Of a stretch of DNA of 64,000 bases, positions 23,271 to 33,467 are shown piece after piece (the first letter of the stretch is position 1; each line of letters opens with the position of its first letter). Source of the DNA: Symsagittifera roscoffensis (taxonomy: Eukaryota; Xenacoelomorpha; Acoela; Convolutidae); contig NC_087063.1 of assembly GCF_963678635.1 (NCBI RefSeq), positions 29,896,599 through 29,960,598 on the forward strand. Reading direction: 5' to 3'. The translations under genes were made by a program, and so were the position numbers. The notes beneath the pieces are model-generated. The model made no database searches. It saw nothing but the letters and a program-made list of their open reading frames with translations, and was not told the origin of the DNA.

Positions 23271-24049
23271 AATAGAGGGGACCCTTCATGATTACGGAAG
23301 TGCGCCAGGAGGGACGATTTTATAGACTGAGTACTGGCCGAGCCGCTCATTACGAAAACATTAAGCCACACAATCCATCGACAGAAGACTGGTGTATACC
23401 TGCAGACATGGAAGAAGGGGACTATCTAATGATGGACCCTGCTTGTGAGGTCAATGAGAAGGGCACCAGGGAAAAGAACGATGGAAATGAGGTCATAGAG
23501 GAAGGAGCAAGTACACCACTGGACCTGGACCCAAATGACGTGATTGAAGCGGACGATGAAACTTTACCCTATGCAGAGGAGGACTGGCAGGACCCTGAAC
23601 AAAGGGAGGTTCCTAAGAACTTGGAACCGGATCTTCCATTCACGATACAGACTCGTCAGAATGACAAGACAAGATCCAAGTAGAAATTTAACCCTCACGG
23701 CGACGATTTTGTAGTGGACAGGATAGACCTACAGAGGATAGGAGGGGAAGAAGTAGTGGGTCTAGAAGGAGTAACTGTGTCACAGGACATTGACATAGTC
23801 GATGATCACGACGATGAGTGGGTCGATGACCGGTCGAAACCCGAGGTAGAATTCGACGACGAGCAACAGCAGTCATATGAACAAGACTTGACGAATCTGC
23901 GTGTCTTAGAATGGCTGAACGAAATGACGTCGGACCCAAAGGAGACCAGTATCACGATTCAAGATGTAGATCGTGAAAGTATAAAATACATGAAAACCGA
24001 ACGAGAAGATTCGGGCTACTACTCATTGCGGCTTCCAATCTCAATTTGA
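23271..24049 (+). pseudogene. pol: integrase C-terminal extension
   Basis: The frame opens with a GPY/F-like end (ITEVRQEGRFYRLSTGR) and goes into a long acidic tail (DPNDVIEADDETLPYAEEDW, then DHDDEWVDDRSKP). A TAG at 23681-23683 interrupts it; the same frame continues from 23684 to 24049. The acidic tail is longer than in most gypsy integrases. A frameshift near 24040 leads into the macro-like frame. Confidence 0.65.
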
Positions 24050-24710
24050 TACCCGGTATGCGATCGACGGGGACATCGATGGATATTTTGTCCGGGGAGT
24101 GGGGGTAGGACTTACCCACGCTGAAAACTTGCTAATAAAAAAATTAAGAATAGCAAGAGAGACAGGAGACTTAGAAGCAGAAACAGGCAAAGAACCTAAG
24201 AAACCTGACATAGGGAGGGTAGTTGAGTCATAATTTAACTTACCAAATGAGTATTCAAGTAGCATAATACTAACAGACAGTAATTTCATACTCACAAATA
24301 GGACATGTGCGATAGCAATCACAGCAGACATGAGTTTTAAGACAGCGTTAGCAGCAGATTTTAAGAGAGAATATAAAAACATAGAATTCCTTTGGAAGCA
24401 AAGACCAGGAATAGGGGGCGTAGCAGCCTTGCCTCCGGCGGCGTCACAGATACCGGGAAAATACCTATGTTTCTAAGTGACACGGGCGACGGAGAAGCGG
24501 CACGTAGACCCGGAAAAACTAGTCTTGTCCTTGACGAGATTGAGAGACTTTCTCGTGGAAAGGGATGTGAAGGAGCTTTCGCTTCCAGTGTACGACCCAA
24601 ACAGAGGTCGACTGCATCCTCGAGAACTGTATGCGCGTATACATGTAACCTTCTCTGATACTAATATACAAGTATATTTACATAAGAAATATTACTTAAG
24701 TATACTCTGA
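24042..24710 (+). pseudogene. Macro-domain-like C-terminal frame of pol
   Basis: One frame runs the whole length with two TAA stops (24231-24233 and 24474-24476). After a linker (RYAIDGDIDGYFVRG) it shows the layout of an ADP-ribose-binding macro domain of the OARD1/Poa1p type: strand plus AIAITADMSFKTALAADFK where macro domains have a CISADxxMGAGIAxxF-like motif, then KYLCF and VTRATEKRHVDPEKLVLSL matching the LVTK...L..SL block, then ELSLPVYDPNRGRL and DTNIQVYL at the end. The glycine-rich ligand loop (GAGI) and the GCGLD motif are replaced, so binding or hydrolysis of ADP-ribose is doubtful. The fold call is by pattern only. Confidence 0.55.
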
Positions 24711-25095
24711 GTGACGTGCGAGAGGGTGTTAGGCTAAAGACTAAGTTGTGTGATATGTATATTATGTTATGTTATGTGTTATGTTATTAAGACCTTGGGT
24801 AAGAAGGGGTTAGTGACCATGAACAACTGAATGACGATCTTATCTTTGGAATAGATCCAAAGTTTGGACTGTCCAATTTTAGGTCGAACTCCAAAATTTT
24901 AGAGACCGATTGATTGTAATTAATTTTAGGATCAAAATCTTTTATCTGAATGTTTTTAAATGAGTTTTAACGAGAAGTTAAGGTGAGACTGACAAGTGTG
25001 ATATTCGTCACCTCTTTTCTAGATCCTGATTGATCGTTTAATTGCTCACATGAGTCAAACCTTGGAATCAAATCAAATTGAACCTGAAGAACAGA
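24711..25095 (+). other. Spacer between pol and the SGNH half
   Basis: There are 385 bases of AT-rich DNA without a coding frame. It holds a (TTATG)-like run at 24763-24787, and the 4.56-kb tandem duplication begins there at about 24776. It could hold a splice acceptor or internal promoter for the downstream ORF; TTTTCTAG occurs at about 25014-25021. No firm signal is seen. Confidence 0.5.
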
Positions 25096-26280
25096 ATGGA
25101 TAATTTCAACTTGGATGAATTGATGGACCTGGCAGAGGCATGTGTAGGACCGATGGTAGATGCGATCTATCGTCGGCTAATGGATCGAGACTTCGCTCTG
25201 GAGGACCCAGAAGTAGTCATGTTGCTGACCGCCCTGATAAACATCTTGGGGCATGACAACCGTGGGGACCGCCCCACGGAAGTCCTATTGATGGCAGCAT
25301 ACGGAGAGAGGGGAGTACTAGACCGCCCGAACATGAGAGTGATGAGGTGGAGAAACGGGGCTCTCTCAGGGAGTGACTTGGCGAATGAGACTGGATTGGG
25401 AAGTTCTAGGACTTATCAACCAGGTGAAATGCCTTTGCCCTCCAAACCCAAGCCTGGGCTGACGAGAATGCATCGAGAAATGAACAGCGAGGCTGCCTCG
25501 TCTGTTTCACCACTGAGAGCAGCTGTGCCACTAAAGAGGGCGAAAATAGAACAAGGGGTTCAAACGAACCAAACCATGCAAGATCTAGATGGGATGAAGA
25601 CTGAGCTGGAAAGGACCAGGAAGGAGCTGGATGAAGTGACTAAGATCATGCTCATTACGGAGGACGACAGAGACATGTGGAAGAAATTGTTCGAAGACTG
25701 CAACAAAAGGCAGGGTGAAGAAATTGAGCGCTTGAAGCGGGACTACAAGGAGCGATCGGAACGGGCGGCATTGACTACAGCCGTGGAAAAAGCGATACCT
25801 GCAAGGAGTATTCCTCGTGGGCAGTCTCCGATGGAGCTCTTGACGCCTCGAGAGATGAGTCAGACGACGGAAACGAGACTCCGGACAACAACAGGTCGAG
25901 TGACGATCCCGGACCCGAGTGACACCTTGGGTGACCCAGTCGTGGAACAAACGGTGAAGAGGCTGATAGAGACAGCTGGACGACTAGTCGCCAACAAGAA
26001 TGCACAAGGTTCCGGGGTGACTGCATCCTATGGAACAATCGACGATGCGGGTAGAGTACGGCTCTCCCGAAGCGTGATGACCAGAGAGGGAAATAGCGAC
26101 ACAATGCAACCAATGGGGGTTTCTAAGGTCCCAGAGAGAAAAATACGGAAGATGCCAGCGAAGAAGGTGTCTCGAGTAATAGACGTACAGAAGAATAATC
26201 AGTTGAGATATAACTTCACAGAATCCCGGAGACAGATCCGAGAGCTTGCTTCAATCGAGCGACCTGGAACCCGGCAGTAA
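25096..26280 (+). CDS. Coiled-coil ORF of the giant element, copy 1
   Basis: This is an intact 394-codon frame from ATG 25096. I do not recognise a family. Residues 1-60 are helical and acidic (NLDELMDLAEACVGPMVDAI, EDPEVVMLLTALINILG). The middle is a long heptad-rich coiled coil (LDGMKTELERTRKELDEVTK and following, about residues 170-235). The C-terminal third is basic, with KIRKMPAKKVSRVIDV. The helical head, coiled coil and basic tail suggest a self-assembling nucleic-acid-binding protein, possibly a second structural protein; this is inference. It overlaps or abuts the SGNH frame at its stop codon. The second copy is almost identical and also intact. Confidence 0.7.
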   Translation: MDNFNLDELMDLAEACVGPMVDAIYRRLMDRDFALEDPEVVMLLTALINILGHDNRGDRPTEVLLMAAYGERGVLDRPNMRVMRWRNGALSGSDLANETGLGSSRTYQPGEMPLPSKPKPGLTRMHREMNSEAASSVSPLRAAVPLKRAKIEQGVQTNQTMQDLDGMKTELERTRKELDEVTKIMLITEDDRDMWKKLFEDCNKRQGEEIERLKRDYKERSERAALTTAVEKAIPARSIPRGQSPMELLTPREMSQTTETRLRTTTGRVTIPDPSDTLGDPVVEQTVKRLIETAGRLVANKNAQGSGVTASYGTIDDAGRVRLSRSVMTREGNSDTMQPMGVSKVPERKIRKMPAKKVSRVIDVQKNNQLRYNFTESRRQIRELASIERPGTRQ

Positions 26281-27810
26281 ACCTGCAGCAACCGCCACTG
26301 GGGACATCACATCTGATACTGGGAGACAGCTTAGTCAGAGTACTCTCGAATTTGAGGACCTCTTGGGTCACCACGGTGATGGCCTTCGGAGGCGCGAAGA
26401 TAGCCCAGCTATATCGGACGGTAGAACTAATGAATCCAGGGAGGATCCCCAATGTGATGATCCTGGTTGGAACGAATAACATCTCGAGAAGTTCAGATGA
26501 GGAGGAAGCACTATGGGAATCAATGATGGTGTGCTTGTTCACTACTCTCTGGCAGCAGCTCAACTGCGCGGTACTGACCGTTTGCACTGTGCCAATGAAT
26601 ACAAGGAGCTTGACAGCAACAGGGAGAAAGCACAACGAAGGTGTGGTCAGGTGGAATCATATCTTCAGGAATCTCGCAAGTCGGAATGCCGGAAGGATGA
26701 TCCTCATGGGCATCGAACATGAGTTGAGAGCTATGGATCAGGCCAGGCTGACCACGGACGGCATCCACTTCGATAGTGTAGAAGGACAGGCTTGGTTGAA
26801 CAGAGTCTTCCAAGAGCGGTTGGATGAGTTGGAAGTAGAACTCTTTGGTGCTAAAGGAGGAAGTGGCATCGAACGAAACGGTGATTACCACCTTTGTGCC
26901 TCCTAACCTGGAAACACGCTTGGGGACGGTCCCGGCCGTCACGAACTATAGACAGCAGAGCTCCAGCGAACCAGGTCAAAGAACAGACGTTCAAAAACGA
27001 TTGGGAGAAGTGCCGGTGAGGAAGACCATTCATCCTAGGAGAAGACTAGGGCCTGTCAACCCGATGGAAGAGACAACTAGCACGTCTAGTTCAGACACGA
27101 GATCGGAGACGACAAGTACCAGTCGAGAGGAGAGACGCCCGGATAGAGGCTCGTTGATGTGGTCAACGCCCATACCATCTCCCTGGCATGTGTACAAGGA
27201 CGAACTAATGATGCTGGATCTCCAGATGGTGAGCTTCATCGAGGATGCCAGGAGGATGCTGAATGGAGCGAGGTTATCCGTCAGTAGACTGTACTCGATA
27301 ACAGGCGTAGACTGCTTGATAGCCGCTGGCATAAACTTCAGCTCCACGATGGCCTTGAGATTTGCTGACCTAGAGGGACTGCCCTCTAATAACACAATGG
27401 GACCAGTGAACGCAAGACCATTGCAGGACGTGAGGTTGAATCATGATGAGGGGAATCAAGAAGAGAGACCGGGAAGATTTCTGACAACGAGGGCGCCGAT
27501 TGGACAACATGTGAAGATGTTCAGGCAGGTGGCAACACCCCCGAGTCATGTGAAAGAAAGAACATACTCGAAACAAGTGAGTCAAGATAAAGCGATAAAG
27601 AAAGATGAGACCATCTTTGCCGCGTACGACAAAGCAGAAATAAGGAAGGCCAAGATTATGATAGTAGCGAATTCAGAGTTCGTGTACACTTCCAAGTCTC
27701 TGTTTTGATCCGATGTCATAATGTTGGCAGCGGTCGATTTGGACCTCTGCTGCAAGCCGTATCTCTGGCTATAGGGGTACAAAGACAGACGGACATGAGC
27801 CCAATCACGA
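26280..27810 (+). pseudogene. SGNH hydrolase domain protein, copy 1 (frameshifted)
   Basis: An SGNH/GDSL-type esterase fold is readable. Block I is LILGDSLVRVL (26313-26345, nucleophile Ser in GDS), block II FGGAK, block III ILVGTNNISRS (26461-26493) and block V TTDGIHFDSVEG with the Asp-x-x-His pair (near 26755-26790). All four catalytic blocks are present. The frame opens without an ATG at the stop of the coiled-coil ORF, so it may be made by frameshifting or splicing. A small deletion near 26846 relative to copy 2 moves coding to another frame, which runs to 27708. There a TGA replaces the Trp codon of the FWPDV sequence seen in copy 2. The substrate is unknown. Confidence 0.8.
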
Positions 27811-29334
27811 TCGTACTTTGAAGAGGAGATGAGGACTACGCCGAGAATACACGCTCTCCTGGCAGTACCTTACGTGAAAACTGGATTACAACTGAGGTTC
27901 GCCTGGTGCTTGATGGGATTAACTCGCGGGGAAAATGACTCAAAGGAAAGGAAAAGGTCAAAAGAAGAAAAGGTATTCCTGATGACGAACCTGAGGGATC
28001 TGATAATCCAGGAGGGAATGGCAGTAGCGTGCGCGAAGCGGAGAGATGCTCTCTGTTTCATTCAATTCCTGATAGAGCATATTTCAGTACCAGAATTGAA
28101 CACCTGTGTGTAGATGCTGAGGGAGGGCGATGAACGAGAAAAAGCCTTACTCTTGCTAGCACTACTGGAAATGCATCAGAGCAAGCCGATGAGGGTAAAT
28201 ATGAAGGAACCTGAAGAGTTAGAGCCCATGAGAAAGATAGACGAAATCAGGAGATTTTCAAACAAGGAGCTGAGACTCACTAAAGAATCTATGGGGGCAC
28301 TGCCGAAATTCAGTGAGTACTGTGGACCGATCAAGAAGAAGTCGTACAGCTAAGTGTCCGGAATCATAGGGATAGCGTACAACCCTTTGCTGAGTGAAGA
28401 CATACGCGATTGCTTCTTTGATTACGAGCAGGCAGTGTTGCTAAGATTCTGGACGTCGAGAATTGTAACGATTAAGAGCGCAAATAATCCGCAGACCAAA
28501 TTGGGACTGGTCTTGGAAGAAAAGGTGACTGCACCTTCCGTACCAAAATCCGACAAAGAGTGGAGTTTGGGTTGGGATTCTCAGATGAACTACTGAGAAC
28601 GAGCTTGAGGGTAGTGTGGGAACTGATGAGACCATCATGGTGTCCTAGTCTCAATGCTGACTTGATATTACGGGCGACACAAGATGTGCAGAGGGAGCTG
28701 AATGCAGAGTGTAACCTGCGTGACCTTAACATCATATATAATGTGATGATAACAGCCTCTAGGAGCAACGGGGAAGACAAAGTGGAGTTGCCTGGCTGGG
28801 GACCAGAAGACTGGGTCAAACCTGGTAGCTGACTGGCGGAAGTCTGTGGACTGGAAGGTCACGTTTGTGGACGTCTGGATTGTGTGAAAATCCTAGAGAG
28901 ACAACACAAGCAATTGACGATATTGTTTGGGAATGTCGTGATGAAAGCAAGGACGGAAACGGAACTGATCGCAGATTGTCATGGAGGAACTGAGGTGAAT
29001 CTAGTGACTGCACTAGGATTCTACAGCATGTTTGGTTCTCTAGAGTCACTATTGAATCTAGAACAGAGACATGAGATGGTCACAGCCATCAGTGTGGAAG
29101 TGTTCTCAGGAGTTTTGCAAACTGAGCAGAAGCACATAGGAAAATGTAGGGAAGCGATCGAGGCGGAAATGAACATCAGACACAGTGAGACTTATTGTAG
29201 ACCATCCGGAGCACGATATTTGGTGGGATTGACATTGGCTCCAATGTGCAAGAGCAGATACCCGGTGCATTTCGTAGCTGTGGATGTAAAGAGTACGAGA
29301 ACGATCGTGGATCAAGCCTTCTCAGTGCCAAAGT
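27811..29334 (+). pseudogene. Downstream uncharacterised region, copy 1, internally deleted
   Basis: At 27811-27818 the sequence jumps to a region that lies 3.6 kb further on in copy 2. The readable frames are 27829-28353 (with a TAG at 28111-28113), 28354-28596 after the TAA at 28351-28353, and 28560-29334 with a TGA at 28830-28832. The protein contains LRDLIIQEGMAVACAKRRD, KFSEYCGPIKKKSYS, RATQDVQRELNAE and ALGFYSMFGSLESLLNLEQ. It ends at the duplication junction. No domain recognised. Confidence 0.65.
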
Positions 29335-29654
29335 GTGTTATGTTATTAAGATCTTGGGTAAGAAGGGGTTAGTGACCATGAACAACTGAATGACGATCTT
29401 ATCTTTGGAATAGATCCAAAGTTTGGACTGTCCAATTTTAGGTCGAACTCCAAAATTTTAGAGACCGATTGATTGTAATTAATTTTAGGATCAAAATCTT
29501 TTATCTGAATGTTTTTAAATGAGTTTTAACGAGAAGTTAAGGTGAGACTGACAAGTGTGATATTCGTCACCTCTTTTCTAGATCCTGATTGATCGTTTAA
29601 TTGCTCACATGAGTCAAACCTTGGAATCAAATCAAATTGAACCTGAAGAACAGA

Positions 29655-30839
29655 ATGGATAAATTCAACTTGGATGAATTGATGGACCTGGCAGAGGCAT
29701 GTGTAGGACCGATGGTAGATGCGATCTATCGTCGGCTAATGGATCGAGACTTCGCTCTGGAGGACCCAGAAGTAGTCATGTTGCTGACCGCCCTGATAAA
29801 CATCTTGGGGCATGACAACCGTGGGGACCGCCCCACGGAAGTCCTATTGATGGCAGCATACGGAGAGAGGGGAGTACTAGACCGCCCGAACATGAGAGTG
29901 ATGAGGTGGAGAAACGGGGCTCTCTCAGGGAGTGACTTGGCGAATGAGACTGGATTGGGAAGTTCTAGGACTTATCAACCAGGTGAAATGCCTTTGCCCT
30001 CCAAACCCAAGCCTGGGCTGACGAGAATGCATCGAGAAATGAACAGCGAGGCTGCCTCGTCTGTTTCACCACTGAGAGCAGCTGTGCCACCAAAGAGGGC
30101 GAAAATAGAACAAGGGGTTCAAACGAACCAAACCATGCAAGATCTAGATGGGATGAAGACTGAGCTGGAAAGGACCAGGAAGGAGCTGGATGAAGTGACT
30201 AAGATCATGCTCATTACGGAGGACGACAGAGACATGTGGAAGAAATTGTTCGAAGACTGCAACAAAAGGCAGGGTGAAGAAATTGAGCGCTTGAAGCGGG
30301 ACTACAAGGAGCGATCGGAACGGGCGGCATTGACTACAGCCGTGGAAAAAGCGATACCTGCAAGGAGTATTCCTCGTGGGCAGTCTCCGATGGAGCTCTT
30401 GACGCCTCGAGAGATGAGTCAGACGACGGAAACGAGACTCCGGACAACAACAGGTCGAGTGACGATCCCGGACCCGAGTGACACCTTGGGTGACCCAGTC
30501 GTGGAACAAACGGTGAAGAGGCTGATAGAGACAGCTGGACGACTAGTCGCCAACAAGAATGCACAAGGTTCCGGGGTGACTGCATCCTATGGAACAATCG
30601 ACAATGCGGGTAGAGTACGGCTCTCCCGAAGCGTGATGACCAGAGAGGGAAATAGCGACACAATGCAACCAATGGGGGTTTCTAAGGTCCCAGAGAGAAA
30701 AATACGGAAGATGCCAGCGAAGAAGGTGTCTCGAGTAATAGACGTACAAAAGAATAATCAGTTGAGATATAACTTCACAGAATCCCGGAGACAGATCCGA
30801 GAGCTTGCTTCAATCGAGCGACCTGGAACCCGGCAGTAA
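29655..30839 (+). CDS. Coiled-coil ORF of the giant element, copy 2
   Basis: Intact 394-codon frame, identical to copy 1 except for three substitutions that I see (Asn9 to Lys by the second-copy AAA at codon 3 region, Leu to Pro near residue 147, Asp to Asn near residue 317; numbering approximate). Such near-identity shows that the 4.56-kb duplication is recent compared with the decay of the rest of the element. Same predicted layout: helical head, central coiled coil, basic tail. Function unknown. Confidence 0.7.
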   Translation: MDKFNLDELMDLAEACVGPMVDAIYRRLMDRDFALEDPEVVMLLTALINILGHDNRGDRPTEVLLMAAYGERGVLDRPNMRVMRWRNGALSGSDLANETGLGSSRTYQPGEMPLPSKPKPGLTRMHREMNSEAASSVSPLRAAVPPKRAKIEQGVQTNQTMQDLDGMKTELERTRKELDEVTKIMLITEDDRDMWKKLFEDCNKRQGEEIERLKRDYKERSERAALTTAVEKAIPARSIPRGQSPMELLTPREMSQTTETRLRTTTGRVTIPDPSDTLGDPVVEQTVKRLIETAGRLVANKNAQGSGVTASYGTIDNAGRVRLSRSVMTREGNSDTMQPMGVSKVPERKIRKMPAKKVSRVIDVQKNNQLRYNFTESRRQIRELASIERPGTRQ

Positions 30840-31750
30840 ACCTGCAGCAACCGCCACTGGGGACATCACATCTGATACTGGGAGACAGCTTAGTCAGAGT
30901 ACTCTCGAATTTGAGGACCTCTTGGGTCACCACGGTGATGGCCTTCGGAGGCGCGAAGATAGCCCAGCTATATCGGACGGTAGAACTAATGAATCCAGGG
31001 AGGATCCCCAATGTGATGATCCTGGTTGGAACGAATAACATCTCGAGAAGTTCAGATGAGGAGGAAGCACTATGGGAATCAATGATGGTGTGCTTGTTCA
31101 CTACTCTCTGGCAGCAGCTCAACTGCGCGGTACTGACCATTTGCACTGTGCCAATGAATACAAGGAGCTTGACAGCAACAGGGAGAAAGCACAACGAAGG
31201 TGTGGTCAGGTGGAATCATATCTTCAGGAATCTCGCAAGTCGGAATGCCGGAAGGATGATCCTCATGGGCATCGAACATGAGTTGAGAGCTATGGATCAG
31301 GCCAGGCTGACCACGGACGGCATCCACTTCGATAGTGTAGAAGGACAGGCTTGGTTGAACAGAGTCTTCCAAGAGCGGTTGGATGAGTTGGAAGTAGAAC
31401 TTTTTGACACAGGAGTGCTAAAGGAGGAAGTAGCATCGAACGAAACGGTGATTACCACCTTTGTGCCTCCTAACCTGGAAACAAGCTTGGGGACGGTCCC
31501 GGCCGTCACGAACTATAGACAGCAGAGCTCCAGCGAACCAGGTCAAAGAACAAACGTTCAAGATCGATTGGGAGAAGCGCCGGTGAGGAAGATCATTCAT
31601 CCTAGTAGAAGACTAGGGCCTATCAACCCGATGGAAGAGACAACTAATACGTCTAGATCAGACACGAGATCGGAGACGACAAGTACCAGTCGAGAGGAGA
31701 GACGCCCGGATAGAGGCTCGTTGATGATCAAGGCCCATACCATCTCCCTG
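30839..31750 (+). pseudogene. SGNH hydrolase domain protein, copy 2
   Basis: It has the same catalytic blocks as copy 1 (GDS, GTN, DGIHF) and runs unbroken through VELFDTGVLKEEVASNE, where copy 1 is frameshifted. A proline/serine/threonine-rich linker follows (SETTSTSREERRPDRGS). At about 31727 the bases differ from copy 1 (GATGATCAAGG against GATGTGGTCAACG) and the frame is lost for the next block, which continues in another frame from about 31740. The two copies are thus damaged at different points. Confidence 0.8.
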
Positions 31751-33467
31751 GCATGTGTACAAGGACGAACTAATGAAGCTGGATCTCCAGATGGTGAGCT
31801 TCATCGAGGATGCCAGGAGGATGCTGAATGGAGCGAGGTTATCCGTCAGTAGACTGTACTCGATAACAGGCGTAGACTGCTTGATAGCCGCTGGCATAAA
31901 CTTCAGCTCCACGATGGCCTTGAGATTTGCTGACCTAGAGGGACTGCCCTCTAATAACACAATGGGACCAGTGAACGCAAGACCATTGCAGGACGTGAGG
32001 TTGAATCATGATGAGGGGAATCAAGAAGAGAGACCGGGAAGATTTCTGACAACGAGGGCGCCGATTGGACAACATGTGAAGATGTTCAGGCAGGTGGTGA
32101 CACCCCCGAGTCATGTGAAAGAAAGAACATACCCGAAACAAGTGAGTCAAGATAAAGCGATAACGAAAGATGAGACCATCTTTGCCGCGTACGACAAAGC
32201 AGAAATAAGGAAGGCCAAGATTATGATAGTAGCGAATTCAGAGTTCGTGTACACTTCCAAGTCTCTGTTTTGGCCGGATGTCATAATGCTGGCAGCGGTC
32301 GATCTGGACCTGCTGCACGCCGTATCTCTGGCTATAGGGGTACAAAGACAGACGGACATGAGCCCAATCACGATCGTGTTTGCTGGCATCAATGACCATT
32401 TACACAGTTGAGGTTTTCTGAGCAGACTCAGAGATCCTACAACGGCAGAAAATGCTGTGTGGCCAGCAATAAAGGATATCCTTGAGTCAATGGGTGAAGT
32501 AGTGGATGCGACGAAAGAGGGGTCGTTCACCAAGGTGACACCGAGAGTAGTGTTCGCGCTGTCTCCGGGGTATGCATGTCTCCCGGATGGATTGAAATTC
32601 GTGTATGCGATCGTGACCTTTCTTTTGGAAGGGAAATATGATGTAATCAAATCGGCCCCAAATCGCATGATAGAGAAGGAGAACCTGAGACCACTCAGGG
32701 CTGAGCTACCTGCGGTGTGGTCGGATATCTCAAACGCATTGAGAGGATTCAAGGACCATGCGCTGCACATGTTAGTGTTGGATGAGGTGCTGGGGTTGGA
32801 ACTGTCCAATTTCAGTCGACAGCTCAAACTTAAACCGGGAACAGACGACGACCATCGAGTGGTCATAGCGATGTCGAACGACTTATGGTTCCGAGCAATG
32901 GAAGTGACAGGGGAAAAAGCGAGAAGGAAAAATTCGCAGGAGACTAGAGCTCATTTGGAGGCGATGGTTTTGAGGACCAAACCGGAGGCCAACTAGTGGC
33001 TACATCTAAGTCCTCGAGTAGCGGCATTGGGTGCAGATGCTTTTGAGCAAGGCCCCGTAATGATCAAGAAGATCCATGCCTACTTGTTAAAGGAGGTGAA
33101 CCTAGCGGAAAATGCTGAAGAAAAGACAGCTGAGTTTGTGAACAGAATGAGCCAGATTACCCTGGAAACCTTCTGGACCCAGGAAGTGAAGGGGGAAGAA
33201 GGCTTTGAACGGACAGATAGCATGCTGGAAGGGTTGGGAGCCGGATGGACCGCGTCCTTCTTGGCGAAAGTCTACCCGAAAGTCTCTCATTACTTGATAA
33301 AGGAATTCCTCCAAGCAGTAGTGGAAGTATCGATTGTGGAACTACTAGCCTTGTTCGTGACGTTTGGAGCAGAGAGTTTCGTGAAAGGACCGGCGGCACT
33401 GCTCACTGAAGGAGTTCAGAACCTGCGGTTAGATGGGCTTCTAACATTGATTGCGATTACCCACTGA
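31728..33467 (+). pseudogene. Second SGNH-like region and helical region, copy 2
   Basis: One frame with two in-frame stops (TGA 32409-32411, TAG 32994-32996). The part at about 32210-32900 resembles a degenerate SGNH fold: strand IMIVANSEFVYTS in the place of block I, ITIVFAGINDHLHS like block III (GxND), RVVFALSPGY, and a C-terminal DDDHRVVIAMSNDLWF in the place of block V. The nucleophile serine of GDS is not conserved. After it comes a helical region with a hydrophobic stretch (VVEVSIVELLALFVTFGA) that may pack in a core or touch membrane. I find no family match from memory that gives a function. Confidence 0.6.
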
